From DATLGB01 sp038258425 (GTDB lineage Bacteria; Actinomycetota; Thermoleophilia; Solirubrobacterales; Solirubrobacteraceae), in contig JBBSPV010000012.1 of the NCBI GenBank assembly GCA_038258425.1, forward strand, positions 1 to 64,000: a stretch of 64,000 nt of DNA, given 5' to 3'. The translations under genes and the position numbers were made by a program. Below the pieces are notes generated by a model. The model was not told the origin of the DNA and made no database searches. It saw only the letters and a program-made list of their open reading frames with translations. Position 1 is the stretch's first letter. Each line of letters starts with the position of its first letter. Shown here one piece after another: positions 8,053-15,757 of this stretch.

Positions 8053-8496
8053 TCATGGAGCGCGGAAGCGGGCGACGTACCGGCGCTGCCATGGCGTCTC
8101 GACGGCCCGAGCGTCGTAGTGCGCTCGGACAAGGGTGACCGCCTCGCGCGCGGGCACGCCGTCCAGCACGGCGAGGCAAGCGAGCGCAGTACCGGTTCTG
8201 CCGCGCCCACCGTCGCAGGCGATCTCCACCCGCTGCGCCTCGGCTCTACCCCAGGCCTCCCGCAGCGCGTCGTACGCATCGTCGCGATCGAGGGGGAGCC
8301 GGAAGTCCGGCCAGCGAACCCACCGGGCAGTCCACGGGGTAGCGGCCGGTCGCCGGCCGAGCAGGTAGAGCCCGAACTCAGGCAGCGCTCCCTCACGCAG
8401 CGGCCCGCGCAGCGCTCGTCCGCGCACAAGTCGTCCAGACGGCAGGCGCAGCACTCCACGCACCGCCGCATCCCACAAGTCAGCCACGATCTCCAC
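8053..8496 (-). CDS. small protein-tyrosine/dual-specificity phosphatase
   Basis: This cytoplasmic phosphatase has the CX5R active-site loop: CDGGRGRTG within EIACDGGRGRTGTALACLA. A WPDFRLP segment lies upstream and a conserved tail VETPWQRRYVARF follows. The open frame runs to a GTG at 8586, but homologues begin close to the GTG at 8496 (VEIVADLWDAAV), which gives 147 residues. In related genomes such proteins are often paired with small XRE regulators, which fits the degenerate one immediately downstream. The substrate is unknown. Confidence 0.75.
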   Translation of the reverse strand: MEIVADLWDAAVRGVLRLPSGRLVRGRALRGPLREGALPEFGLYLLGRRPAATPWTARWVRWPDFRLPLDRDDAYDALREAWGRAEAQRVEIACDGGRGRTGTALACLAVLDGVPAREAVTLVRAHYDARAVETPWQRRYVARFRAP

Positions 8497-8677
8497 GGTA
8501 CGTCCGACGACCGGTCGGGTCCCGCTCGCACGCGGATCGGCTTGCGGCTCACGTGGTCGCCTGACCGGATCGCTGGGATCGTGCACCGAAATGCGAGCCC
8601 GAGCTTGACCCCGGGGCGAGCTCGTCGGCGATCGCGCGCGCGTCGGGCAGCGACCGCGCCAGACGATCGAGCTTCGT

Positions 8678-9675
8678 ATGCTTGGCCGTCTGCTCGCTCG
8701 GCTGCACCGCTGGCTCGATCGTCACCCGTTCGCAGGCGATCACCTAGTCGCTGCGGTCACGGTGTTGCTTGTGGCGGGCGAGCTCATCTCAGGTCGACTG
8801 TTCTCCTACGACACGGCGGTCGCGCCGACCACCGAGGAGATCGTCGTGTCGCTGGCGCTGGTCGCGCCGCTGGTGTTCGGCCCGCGCGCGCCGGTCGCGG
8901 TCTTCGCGACGGTGATGGCGACCTCCCTCGTCCAGCTCGCGGTCACCGAGCACGTGCTGGTGGCCGATCTGGCGCCGCTGGTCGCGCTCTACTTCCTGGT
9001 CGTGCACGGGCCGAGCCGGCTCAAGCCGATCGGGCTGGGGGTAGCGCTCGTCGGGGGCGCGGTGATGTCATGGCGAGCGTCGCTTCCGGGCGTGCTCGAC
9101 GGCTTCTTACTGGGGGCCGCGGTCGTCACCGCTTACGTGCTGCTGGCGGCGCTGCTCGCCGAGCGGCGGGTCAGCCGCCATGCCCGATTGGCGGCGCTGG
9201 AGATCGAGCGCGATCAGCAGGCGGAGATCGGGGCGGCGCGGGAGCGCGCGCGGATCGCGCGCGAGCTGCATGACGTGGTCGCGCATTCGCTGGCGGTGAT
9301 GGTCGCCCAGGCCGACGGCGGGCGCTACGCCGCGCCGGGGAATCCCGACGCGGCGAGCGGGGCGCTGGCGCGGATCGCCGAGACCGGCCGGGACGCACTC
9401 GGCCAGATGGGCCGCCTGCTCGGCGTGCTGAGGGCGGGCGAGGAGGGCGGCGATCTGCGGACCTTGATCCGCCGGCTGGCCGGCGCGGGCCTGCCAGTCG
9501 AGCTCGAGGTCGAGGGTGGGGCGCGCGAGCTGCCGGCACAGCTGCAGTCGTGCATTCACCGGGTGGCCCAGGAGGCGCTGACCAACGTGCTCAAGCACGC
9601 GGACTCGCCGCGGCGCGTGGAGGTGGTGCTGCGCTACGCCGATGCGGAGGTCGAGCTCACCGTCCGCGACGCGGC
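8678..9675 (+). pseudogene. NarL-type sensor histidine kinase, truncated at the 3' end
   Basis: The frame from ATG 8678 encodes an integral membrane sensor with about four or five hydrophobic helices (residues about 20-165). A HisKA_3 dimerisation domain follows with the phospho-acceptor His in ARIARELHDVVAHSL, then the N-box of the ATPase domain (EALTNVLKHA). After VELTVRDA the kinase sequence stops; the G-boxes that bind ATP are absent. Beyond about 9675 the same frame reads antisense through a sigma factor gene until 10591. No response regulator is adjacent. The kinase must be inactive unless the missing part is supplied elsewhere. Confidence 0.8.
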
Positions 9676-9677
9676 TC

Positions 9678-10202
9678 TGCCGCGTGAGGTCACGGTCCGG
9701 CTCCGGCGAGTTCCGCAGGCGACGGCGGGCGCGGCTGGCGAGCTGCTGGGCGGCCGCTTCAGAGCGGTCGAGCGCGGCGGCGATGTCGGCGAACGGCACG
9801 CCGAACACGTCGTGCAGCACAAACGCGAGTCGCTCGGCGGGCGTGAGCGTCTCGAGCACCCACGAGCAGGGCCAGACCTACGGACTCGGCGAGAAGCGCC
9901 TCGTGTTCCAGGCCGTCCTCCTCCAAGCTCACCACCGGATCCGGGACGTGCACCGAAGGCTCGTCGCGTCGTGCTCTGCGCGAGCGCAGCAGGTTCAGGC
10001 ACACCCGACCGACGACTGTCGTCAGCCAACCCTGCATGTTCTCCACGGTGCTGGGATCGTGATCGCGAATCCGCAGCCATGCCTCCTGAAGGGCATCGTC
10101 GGTCTCGCTCACCGACCCGAGCATCCGGTAAGCGACCGCCCGGAGATGCGGCCTGTGCTGCTCGAACCGTTCTGTCAGCCACTCGCGCTCGTCCATCGAC
10201 AC
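9678..10202 (-). pseudogene. ECF sigma factor (SigJ/ECF41-like), frameshifted and 3'-truncated
   Basis: From ATG 10202 (MSMDEREWLTERFEQHR) the gene encodes sigma region 2 (LRAVAYRMLGS, then DDALQEAWLRI and LTTVVGRVCLNLLRSRR). Region 4 (LTPAERLAFVLHDVFG, then FADIAAALDRSEAA) is in another frame. One extra G near 9860 (GTGGGTG where GTGGTG would keep frame) separates them. After region 4 the frame ends at NSPEPDRDLTRQ, where a C-terminal SnoaL-like domain should begin, and runs into antisense histidine kinase sequence. DoxX lies directly upstream on the same strand; DoxX-type genes are common targets of this sigma group. Confidence 0.8.
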
Positions 10203-10225
10203 TCCCCGCTTCCGCGATCAGAGGG

Positions 10226-10582
10226 TCACCAGCGATTGTGGTAGGCGACGTCGGTGGTCAGGGCCGCCGCCGCCAGGAGCAAGAAGAACACCGCTCCGCC
10301 GATCTGGCGGTCGCGGACTCGAAGGTGGGCGGTCACAGCGCAGACGAAATACAGGACGAGGCCGATCGCCGCAGCCGTCCCGAGCGCCGGCACCGCGAAG
10401 CCGGTGAGAAGTCCGACGGCGCCGGACGCCAACAACGTGCCGAGCGGGATCATCCACCCTCGGGAGACCTGTACCCGGTCGGCGACGACCTTGACCGACT
10501 CGGCGCCGACGAAGTTCAAGGACGCGGCATAGCCGTTCGCGAGCGCCGCCAGGATCGTGGTAACGACGTAGGTGACGTACAT
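10226..10582 (-). CDS. DoxX family membrane protein
   Basis: This 118-residue protein has four predicted membrane helices and the DoxX-like pattern NFVGAESVKVVADR, then IPLGTLLASGAVGLLTG. DoxX-family proteins are small quinone- or redox-related membrane proteins of uncertain biochemical role. The ATG at 10582 gives the family N-terminus. It is divergent from the ArsR gene at 10650 (68-bp gap) and is followed 23 bp later by the broken ECF sigma gene on the same strand, an arrangement typical of ECF41-type loci. Confidence 0.82.
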   Translation of the reverse strand: MYVTYVVTTILAALANGYAASLNFVGAESVKVVADRVQVSRGWMIPLGTLLASGAVGLLTGFAVPALGTAAAIGLVLYFVCAVTAHLRVRDRQIGGAVFFLLLAAAALTTDVAYHNRW

Positions 10583-10649
10583 GCCTTCTAGACACGCATC
10601 GCCCGAGGAACCTGACGCCAGCGCTTTCGATTGCGTACACTTACCGTTC

Positions 10650-10976
10650 GTGCTGACTTACGGATCAGTTGATGCCTGGGACGCGCTCGGGGATGGCACG
10701 AGACGCGCGATCGTCGAGCGCCTGGCCGAGCGGCCCCGTGCGGTCGGCGAGCTCGCCGAGGAGCTCCCGGTCAGCCGGCCGGCGGTATCCCAGCACCTGA
10801 AGGTGCTCAAGACCGCAGGGCTGGTCACCGAGCGCGCGGCCGGCACACGGCGGATCTACCGGCTCGACCCGGCCGGCGTCGGCGCGCTGCGCGACCAGCT
10901 CGACCGATTCTGGGACCGGGCGCTGGCCAGCTACAAGGACGCGGTCGAACAACCGAAGGAGGACGGCGATGACTGA
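10650..10976 (+). CDS. ArsR-family transcriptional regulator
   Basis: This 108-residue winged-helix regulator has the helix-turn-helix in VGELAEELPVSRPAVSQHL, followed by KVLKTAGLVTE and a wing (AGTRRIYRLDP). It has no metal-binding cysteines, like the ArsR proteins paired with SRPBCC/AHSA1 genes. The GTG at 10650 (VLTYGSVDAWDALGDGTRR) is preferred over an ATG at 10572 that would overlap the divergent doxX start. Its stop overlaps the ATG of the SRPBCC gene by 8 bases. It probably represses its own operon. Confidence 0.9.
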   Translation: MLTYGSVDAWDALGDGTRRAIVERLAERPRAVGELAEELPVSRPAVSQHLKVLKTAGLVTERAAGTRRIYRLDPAGVGALRDQLDRFWDRALASYKDAVEQPKEDGDD

Positions 10977-11460
10977 AGCAACCGGTGCGGTGGTCTGTAG
11001 GCAGATCGTCGTGGAAGCACCGATCGAACGGGCCTTCACGGTCTTCACCGAGCGTTTCGGCGACTTCAAGCCCGCGGAGCACAACCTGCTCGACGTCGCG
11101 ATCGCCGAGACCGTGTTCGAGCCGCGCGCCGGTGGCCACATCTATGACCGCGGTGTCGACGGCAGCGAGTGCCGCTGGGCACGGGTCCTCGCCTACGAGC
11201 CACCGGACCGGGTCGTCTTCAGCTGGGACATCAGCCCGCGATGGCAGATCGAGACCGAGTCGGCGAACACGAGCGAGGTCGAGGTCCGCTTGATCGCAGA
11301 ATCCCCGCGGCGCACCCGCGTAGAGCTCGAGCACCGCAACCTCGACCGGCACGGCCCGGACTGGCAGGCGGTCAGCGACGGCGTCAGCGGCGACGCGGGC
11401 TGGCCGCTCTACCTCTTCCGCTACGGCGAGCTGCTCACTCCGGAAGCCGAACGGCGGTGA
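10969..11460 (+). CDS. SRPBCC (AHSA1-like) domain protein
   Basis: This 163-residue protein has the START/Bet v1-like fold that binds hydrophobic ligands in a cavity: IVVEAPIERAFTVFTERFG, then AGGHIYDRG and VLAYEPPDRVVFSWDI. Its gene overlaps the ArsR regulator by 8 bases, a pairing seen widely in actinobacteria. The ligand and role are unknown. The following 270 bases (11461-11730) contain short open frames but nothing I can recognise. Confidence 0.87.
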   Translation: MTEATGAVVCRQIVVEAPIERAFTVFTERFGDFKPAEHNLLDVAIAETVFEPRAGGHIYDRGVDGSECRWARVLAYEPPDRVVFSWDISPRWQIETESANTSEVEVRLIAESPRRTRVELEHRNLDRHGPDWQAVSDGVSGDAGWPLYLFRYGELLTPEAERR

Positions 11461-11730
11461 TCACCACGAGCACCGAAGTGGATCGGCCGGCGATGTTCTC
11501 GCCTCACGTGGCCACCTCCAGCCGTGGCTCGCTACCCGGGTGCGCCAGGATGGCATGGGGAATCCGCCGGTATCCCAATGGCGACGGCGCGCAACGAGAG
11601 GATTTGAGGACACCGTCACCTGGCGGTCGCCTGGTCGCGCCCTCGAGGCGAGCCCTACGCCGCCCCGCTGAAGGATCGGCATGCGGGCGGCACACGGGCC
11701 GACCCCTCGAGCGCTACGACGAAGCCTCGA

Positions 11731-12306
11731 TCAGCCGGGCAGTGCCTGGTGGCTCGCAACGTGCCTTCCCCTCCGGTCGTAGAGATCGGCGGTGGCGGGG
11801 AACCTGGCCTTCTCATCACTGATGAACAGCACGACGCCGCCCTCCGTGTCGTCTTCGAGCACGAGGCGGTTGGCGCAGGTCAAGCGGACCCGGGCAATAT
11901 CGGCGCCGGCGGTGAGCACTCGACCACCCGCGTAGAAGCCGGGCGATTCGGCGCCGCCAAGGTTGACCCGCGGCGTGCCCGATGGCCGATCTCCGCCACC
12001 GCCGCCGGAGCCGCCCGTCGTCCGCCAGCCGCCGCCGCGTTCCTCGACCGCGAACACCCACTCGAAGTGCATCGGCGCGCGGTGATCATCGAGCACCGAC
12101 ACACCCTCGAAGGTCACGTAGTACAGACGACGGTGCTCGGTCGCGCGCTCCTTGACGAAACGGACGGTGGCCAGCTCCGCCGCGAACGAGTTGCCATCCG
12201 TCACGGCAGCCGCGACCGGCCGGCCAGGAGCCGTCGGCGAGCGCGACCGCACCGTCCGGACGCGCGCAAGCTCATCGAGGACCACCTGCCTTGGCGCATC
12301 GACCAC
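11731..12306 (-). CDS. conserved hypothetical protein, beta-rich
   Basis: The 191-residue frame has protein-like composition, including LYYVTFEGVSVLDDH, then FEWVFAVEERGGGWRTTG, a glycine-rich loop (GGSGGGGG), and VVLFISDEKARFPATADLYD. I do not recognise a named family. It resembles actinobacterial hypothetical proteins with predicted beta structure and no membrane segment or signal. The start is uncertain; GTG 12306 is the most upstream one and overlaps the 5' remnant of the DUF899-type gene on the other strand by 16 bases. Confidence 0.55.
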   Translation of the reverse strand: MVDAPRQVVLDELARVRTVRSRSPTAPGRPVAAAVTDGNSFAAELATVRFVKERATEHRRLYYVTFEGVSVLDDHRAPMHFEWVFAVEERGGGWRTTGGSGGGGGDRPSGTPRVNLGGAESPGFYAGGRVLTAGADIARVRLTCANRLVLEDDTEGGVVLFISDEKARFPATADLYDRRGRHVASHQALPG

Positions 12307-12797
12307 TGAACGCCACTATCCCACGCCGTCGAGGCGCAACCGGCGACCACCCCGCCTACGGGATCACCTTCGCCATCCTCGCCAACGGGCCGTACGAGGA
12401 GCTCGCGGCATTTCGCGACTTCATGGGCTACACAGCGCCGTGGTACTCCAACGCCCACCTCGACGACTCCACCGTGGGCCACGAAGGCCGGATCGCCTGC
12501 TACCTGCGGCGGGAGGACAAGATCTACTTGACGTACTGGACGACCGGCCGGGGCGACGAGGTGCTGAGTCCGCTGTTCGGGCTGCTCGACATGACCGCCT
12601 ACGGGCGGAAGGAGGAGTGGGAGGACTCCCCCGAGGGGTGACCGCGGTTTGCGACCCACGCCTTCTTGCGCACCGACGAGCACGGCGCGCCGATGGGACC
12701 GAGAAGCGGCGGTCGACCGGTGCCCCAGTGGACGCGCCCGGGCGTCACCGGGCTCGACGTACGGACCGGGAACGTCGACTCTGCGAGCAGCACGTGA
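12291..12797 (+). pseudogene. DUF899-type (thioredoxin-like) gene remnant with premature TGA
   Basis: From about 12350 the frame matches the C-terminal half of DUF899-family proteins: YGITFAILANGPYEELAAF, RDFMGYTAPWYSN, and YWTTGRGDEVLSPLFGLLD. The N-terminal half with the family's CxxC-type region is absent, and only unrelated codons from 12291 precede it. A TGA at 12639-12641 stands where the family has Trp (DSPEG-stop-PRFATHAF). The same frame then continues with typical C-terminal sequence (RSGGRPVPQWTRPGVTG) to a TGA at 12795-12797. Truncation plus a TGG-to-TGA change mark it as a pseudogene. Confidence 0.75.
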
Positions 12798-12830
12798 AGT
12801 CGGCCCGCCTCGGCTCGCTACGGTTGCCCT

Positions 12831-13097
12831 GTGAGCGGCCAGCGAGTGCCTGGTGGGGTGGTGCACGAGATGCCCGCGGACCTGCGTGAGGCGCTGGTCG
12901 CCAACACGACGGCACTCGAGGCCTGGCGGGACATCACACCGTTGGCGCGCAACGAGTTCATCTGCTGGGTCGAGGATGCCAAGCAGGAGACGACCCGGGA
13001 ACGTCGCGTTCGCCGGACCCAGGAGGAGCTGGAGGCCGGCCAGCGCCGGCCCTGCTGCTGGCCGGGGTGCAAGCACCGCGACCGGGCCGCCAGGTAG
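12831..13097 (+). CDS. YdeI/OmpD-associated-like small protein
   Basis: This 88-residue protein starts VSGQRVPGGVVHEMPADLREAL. It carries the YdeI C-terminal pattern of helices with ARNEFICWVEDAKQETTRERR, followed by RRTQEELEAG. A basic tail with cysteines (RRPCCWPGCKHRDR) could bind metal. YdeI-like proteins have been linked to stress and polymyxin tolerance, but the mechanism is unknown. It stands alone, with gaps on both sides; 13098-13288 shows no gene. Confidence 0.7.
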   Translation: MSGQRVPGGVVHEMPADLREALVANTTALEAWRDITPLARNEFICWVEDAKQETTRERRVRRTQEELEAGQRRPCCWPGCKHRDRAAR

Positions 13098-13288
13098 CGG
13101 CTGGCGACACGCGGGCCGGATCGCTTCGCGCGTCGGCCACGCGCCGCCGCCGGCGCGCAACGCGCCCGCTGCTTGGACGCCCGCAGGAAGCGCGTCGGCG
13201 GGGCGTTTCTCCCCGTTCCGGCTTCGCTTATCCTGCACCGGATGTCCCCGGGGCGCGCGAGCCGGAACGGTCGCTCGGTGGCGCACCC

Positions 13289-14077
13289 GTGACGGTGCCC
13301 GACCCCCCGCTCCAGGCGACCTCCCCGCGCTACCCATCGTGCGCGTCGCCGGAAGAGTTGGCACGCAATCTCGCCGGGGTCCGGCGGTGCATCACCGGGG
13401 CGGCGACAGCGTGCGGGCGTGATCCGCGCGAGGTCCGGCTGCTGCCCGTCAGCAAGACCGTCGGCGAGCGACGCATCCGGTGGGCGTACGACGCCGGCGT
13501 GCGGCTGCTGGGCGAGAACAAGGTCCAGGAGGCGCGCGTCAAGAGCGAGCTGTTTCGCGACGTCGCCGATCTGGGCTGGTCGGTGATCGGCCACCTGCAG
13601 ACCAACAAGGCCCGTTACGTCGCGCGGTTTGCGGCGGAGTTCCAGGCCCTCGACAGCCGGCGGGTCGCGCACGCCCTCGAGCGGCGCCTGCAGATCGAGG
13701 GGCGCGGGCTCGATGTCTTCGTGCAGGTCAACAGCTCCGGTGAGGCGAGCAAGTACGGGCTGGTCCCCGACGACCTACCCGGCTTCGTCGCTGCGCTGCG
13801 TCACTGCCCGGGCCTGCGCGTACGGGGCCTGATGACCCTCGCGATCCTCTCGGGCGACCGCGCCCGAGTGCGCGCGTGCTTCGCGCGCATGTCGGACCTG
13901 CGCGATCGGCTGCGTCAGGACGGGCCGGATCCGGCCTGGTTCGACGAGCTGTCGATGGGGATGTCGGGCGACTACGAGATGGCGATCCGGGAGGGAGCCA
14001 CGATTGTCCGCGTCGGCCAGGCCATCTTCGGCGAGCGGCCGACCGACGACAGCCACTACTGGCCCCCGGCTGGGTGA
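13289..14077 (+). CDS. YggS-family PLP homeostasis protein
   Basis: This pyridoxal-5'-phosphate-binding alanine-racemase-fold protein controls vitamin B6 and amino/keto-acid homeostasis. The 262-residue product has the PLP lysine segment LLPVSKTVGERRIRWAYDAG, then GENKVQEARVK, SVIGHLQTNKARYV, the signature QVNSSGEASKYGL and the C-terminal LSMGMSGDYEMAIREGAT. It has about 30 more N-terminal residues than YggS. GTG 13289 is chosen as the nearest reasonable start; the exact start is uncertain. Confidence 0.9.
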   Translation: MTVPDPPLQATSPRYPSCASPEELARNLAGVRRCITGAATACGRDPREVRLLPVSKTVGERRIRWAYDAGVRLLGENKVQEARVKSELFRDVADLGWSVIGHLQTNKARYVARFAAEFQALDSRRVAHALERRLQIEGRGLDVFVQVNSSGEASKYGLVPDDLPGFVAALRHCPGLRVRGLMTLAILSGDRARVRACFARMSDLRDRLRQDGPDPAWFDELSMGMSGDYEMAIREGATIVRVGQAIFGERPTDDSHYWPPAG

Positions 14078-14201
14078 TCGTGGCGGTAGCCCGGGGAGTG
14101 GCTTGCGTGGTTAGGGGGCGAGGCCGTGCTCGATCGGGGCGTGCCTCGTCGCGCAACCCTCGGGCCGTTCGGGCGGATGCACGCGGTAGAAGTTTCCAGC
14201 C

Positions 14202-14715
14202 GTGATCCTCCCGAAGGTCCGAGACGCTCGCTTCGTGACGATCCGTCGCGGTGGGACCCTCACCGATCCGGATCACCAGCTTCTGGCTCTGTGGGCGGCA
14301 TCGTGCGCGGAGCATGTCCTTGTCCTGTTCAAGGCGGCTCGGCCTGAGGACTCCCGACCGCGCCACGCGATCCAGCACGCCCGCGCATGGGTGCGCGGGG
14401 AGGTCAGGATGATGCAGGCTCGCGCGGCGGGGGGCCGTGCCATGGGCGCGGCCAGGGACCTGCGTGGAGCAGCACGGCATGCTGCATACGCTGCGGGCCA
14501 GGCGGGGGCGGTCGCGCACGTCGCTGCGCACGAACTCGGTGCGGCTGCCTATGCGATCAAGGCCGCACGGGCTGCCGCGCCGGAGGGTGCGGGCGAGGCC
14601 GTCGGACGACGTGAGTGCCGGTGGCAGCGTGACCAGCTCCCGGAACCGATTCGCGAGCTGGTCCTCGACGACCAGCGGTTGCGCAATGACATCTGCTGGT
14701 GTGTTCGACGGCTGA
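14202..14715 (+). pseudogene. putative Imm-5-like immunity protein, frameshifted at the C-terminus
   Basis: The frame from GTG 14202 reads VILPKVRDARFVTIRRGG, TDPDHQLLALWAASCAEHVL and repeated Ala-rich helices, then WQRDQLPEPIRELVLDDQR. This is the pattern of putative immunity proteins of polymorphic-toxin type. The family normally ends just after LRNDICW with V-F-D. Here GTGTTCGACGGCTGA encodes VFDG-stop in a shifted frame (stop 14713-14715), so a 1- or 2-base indel near 14700 breaks the end. In the original frame there is no stop until 15524, so translation would run antiphase through the next gene. No cognate toxin gene is visible. Confidence 0.6.
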
Positions 14716-14738
14716 CCGCAGATCGGGCCGGCGTGCTA

Positions 14739-14760
14739 CGGTGCACCGATCGGTGCACCG
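14739..14760 (+). promoter_or_regulatory. perfect 22-bp palindrome abutting the arsR-like start (likely operator)
   Basis: The sequence CGGTGCACCG-AT-CGGTGCACCG is both a perfect inverted repeat and a direct repeat of a self-complementary decamer. It ends at the base before the TTG start of the ArsR-type gene. A repressor bound here would block initiation of an operon that probably starts inside or just upstream of it. ArsR-family proteins bind such sites, so autoregulation is the simplest reading. Confidence 0.75.
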
Positions 14761-15087
14761 TTGACACTCGACGGAACGTTCTTCGCGCTCTCCGATCCGA
14801 CGCGGCGCGAGATCCTCGAGCGTCTGGGCGGGGGTCCGGCCACGATCAGCGAGCTGGCGCAGCCGTTCGGGCTGACGATCAACGGGGTCAGGAAGCACGT
14901 TGGGATTCTCGAGCGCGTCGACCTCGTGGTCACGGAGAAGGTCGGCCGAGCGCGCCATTGCCGGCTCGGCTCGGAGCCGAGCCTCGCCGAGGCGTCCGCG
15001 TGGATCGACGGGCATCGCCGGCTCTGGGAGGGCCGCCTCGATCGGTTCGAGCGGTACGTCGAGCGGACCTGCGGAGACGGGGAGTGA
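14761..15087 (+). CDS. ArsR-family transcriptional regulator (SRPBCC-linked)
   Basis: This 108-residue winged-helix regulator starts LTLDGTFFALSDPTRR. The recognition region is ISELAQPFGLTINGVRKHV, followed by GILERVDLVVTEKVGRARHC. No metal-binding motif is seen. The only usable start is TTG at 14761, directly after the 22-bp palindrome, which leaves no room for a normal ribosome-binding site. Leaderless translation is therefore possible. Its stop overlaps the next gene by 4 bases, opening a four-gene overlapping operon. Confidence 0.85.
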   Translation: MTLDGTFFALSDPTRREILERLGGGPATISELAQPFGLTINGVRKHVGILERVDLVVTEKVGRARHCRLGSEPSLAEASAWIDGHRRLWEGRLDRFERYVERTCGDGE

Positions 15088-15524
15088 GCTTCGACCTGAG
15101 GTTCGAGCGGCTGATCGCCGCTGCGCCCGAGCGGGTCTTCGCCGCCTTCACCGCCCCCGAGGGCCAGCGCGAGTTCTACGGCAAGGACACGCCCAGCTGG
15201 ATCGTCGAGTCGGACTGCGACCTGCGCGTCGGCGGCACCTGGTCCATCGCCTTCGGCCCTTCGCGCGCCCAGCTCTACCACCACCGGCACGAGTTCAGGG
15301 CAATCGAGCCCCCGCGCCGGATCCTGATGACCACCACCGAGACACGCCTGGACGGCTCGAGCTTCTCGGTGACCACGGAGTTCGCGTTCGAGCCGCACGA
15401 GGGAGGCACGCGGATGACCATGGTCCAGACGGGCTTCCCCACCTTGGAGCTGCGCGACGAGCACACGATCGGCATACCGCACGGCTTCGACCGGCTCGAG
15501 CGCAGCCTCGCCCGGCCACGATGA
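15084..15524 (+). CDS. SRPBCC (AHSA1-like) domain protein
   Basis: This 146-residue START/Bet v1-fold protein starts VSFDLRFERLIAAAPERVF. It has DLRVGGTWSIAFGPSRAQ and the C-terminal helix EHTIGIPHGFDRLERSL. The GTG at 15084 overlaps the ArsR stop (GTGA) and its own stop overlaps the CDGSH gene (ATGA). It is the second ArsR-SRPBCC pair within 5 kb; the two are not close copies. The ligand is unknown. Confidence 0.88.
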   Translation: MSFDLRFERLIAAAPERVFAAFTAPEGQREFYGKDTPSWIVESDCDLRVGGTWSIAFGPSRAQLYHHRHEFRAIEPPRRILMTTTETRLDGSSFSVTTEFAFEPHEGGTRMTMVQTGFPTLELRDEHTIGIPHGFDRLERSLARPR

Positions 15525-15757
15525 CCGACCACCGCACATCGCTCGACCCGAGGACGCTCATGACACCCGCTCGTCTCATCCCGCTGCCCGACGGCCCCTA
15601 CGAGGTGACCGGTCCGCTCGACCTCGTCGACCCGGACGGCGAGCCGATCAAGCCGCCCGCAGAGCAGATCTACCTGTGTCGGTGCGGGCGCTCGGCGAAC
15701 AAGCCGTTCTGCGACGGTTCGCACGCCCGCACCGGATGGACGGAGACCGACGCGTGA
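15521..15757 (+). CDS. CDGSH iron-sulfur domain protein
   Basis: This 78-residue protein has the [2Fe-2S] ligand motif of the mitoNEET/CDGSH family, CRCGRSANKPFCDGSH, with three Cys and one His. Upstream is the domain segment PYEVTGPLDLVDPDGEPI, which is typical of bacterial members. It may take part in electron or cluster transfer. The ATG at 15521 overlaps the previous stop; an internal ATG at 15560 is an alternative. The GTG of the next gene overlaps its stop. Confidence 0.9.
   Translation: MTDHRTSLDPRTLMTPARLIPLPDGPYEVTGPLDLVDPDGEPIKPPAEQIYLCRCGRSANKPFCDGSHARTGWTETDA

Noticed and set aside
7753..8496. Toxin-antitoxin pair
   Set aside because: The XRE protein is degenerate and the neighbour is a tyrosine phosphatase, not a known toxin.
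11461..11730. Short open frames on both strands
   Set aside because: The frames of 63-73 codons show no recognisable motif and are not conserved-looking; left as non-coding.
12639..12641. TGA in the DUF899-type gene as a selenocysteine codon
   Set aside because: The family has Trp here, not Cys, and the gene also lacks its N-terminal half, so a nonsense mutation is more likely.
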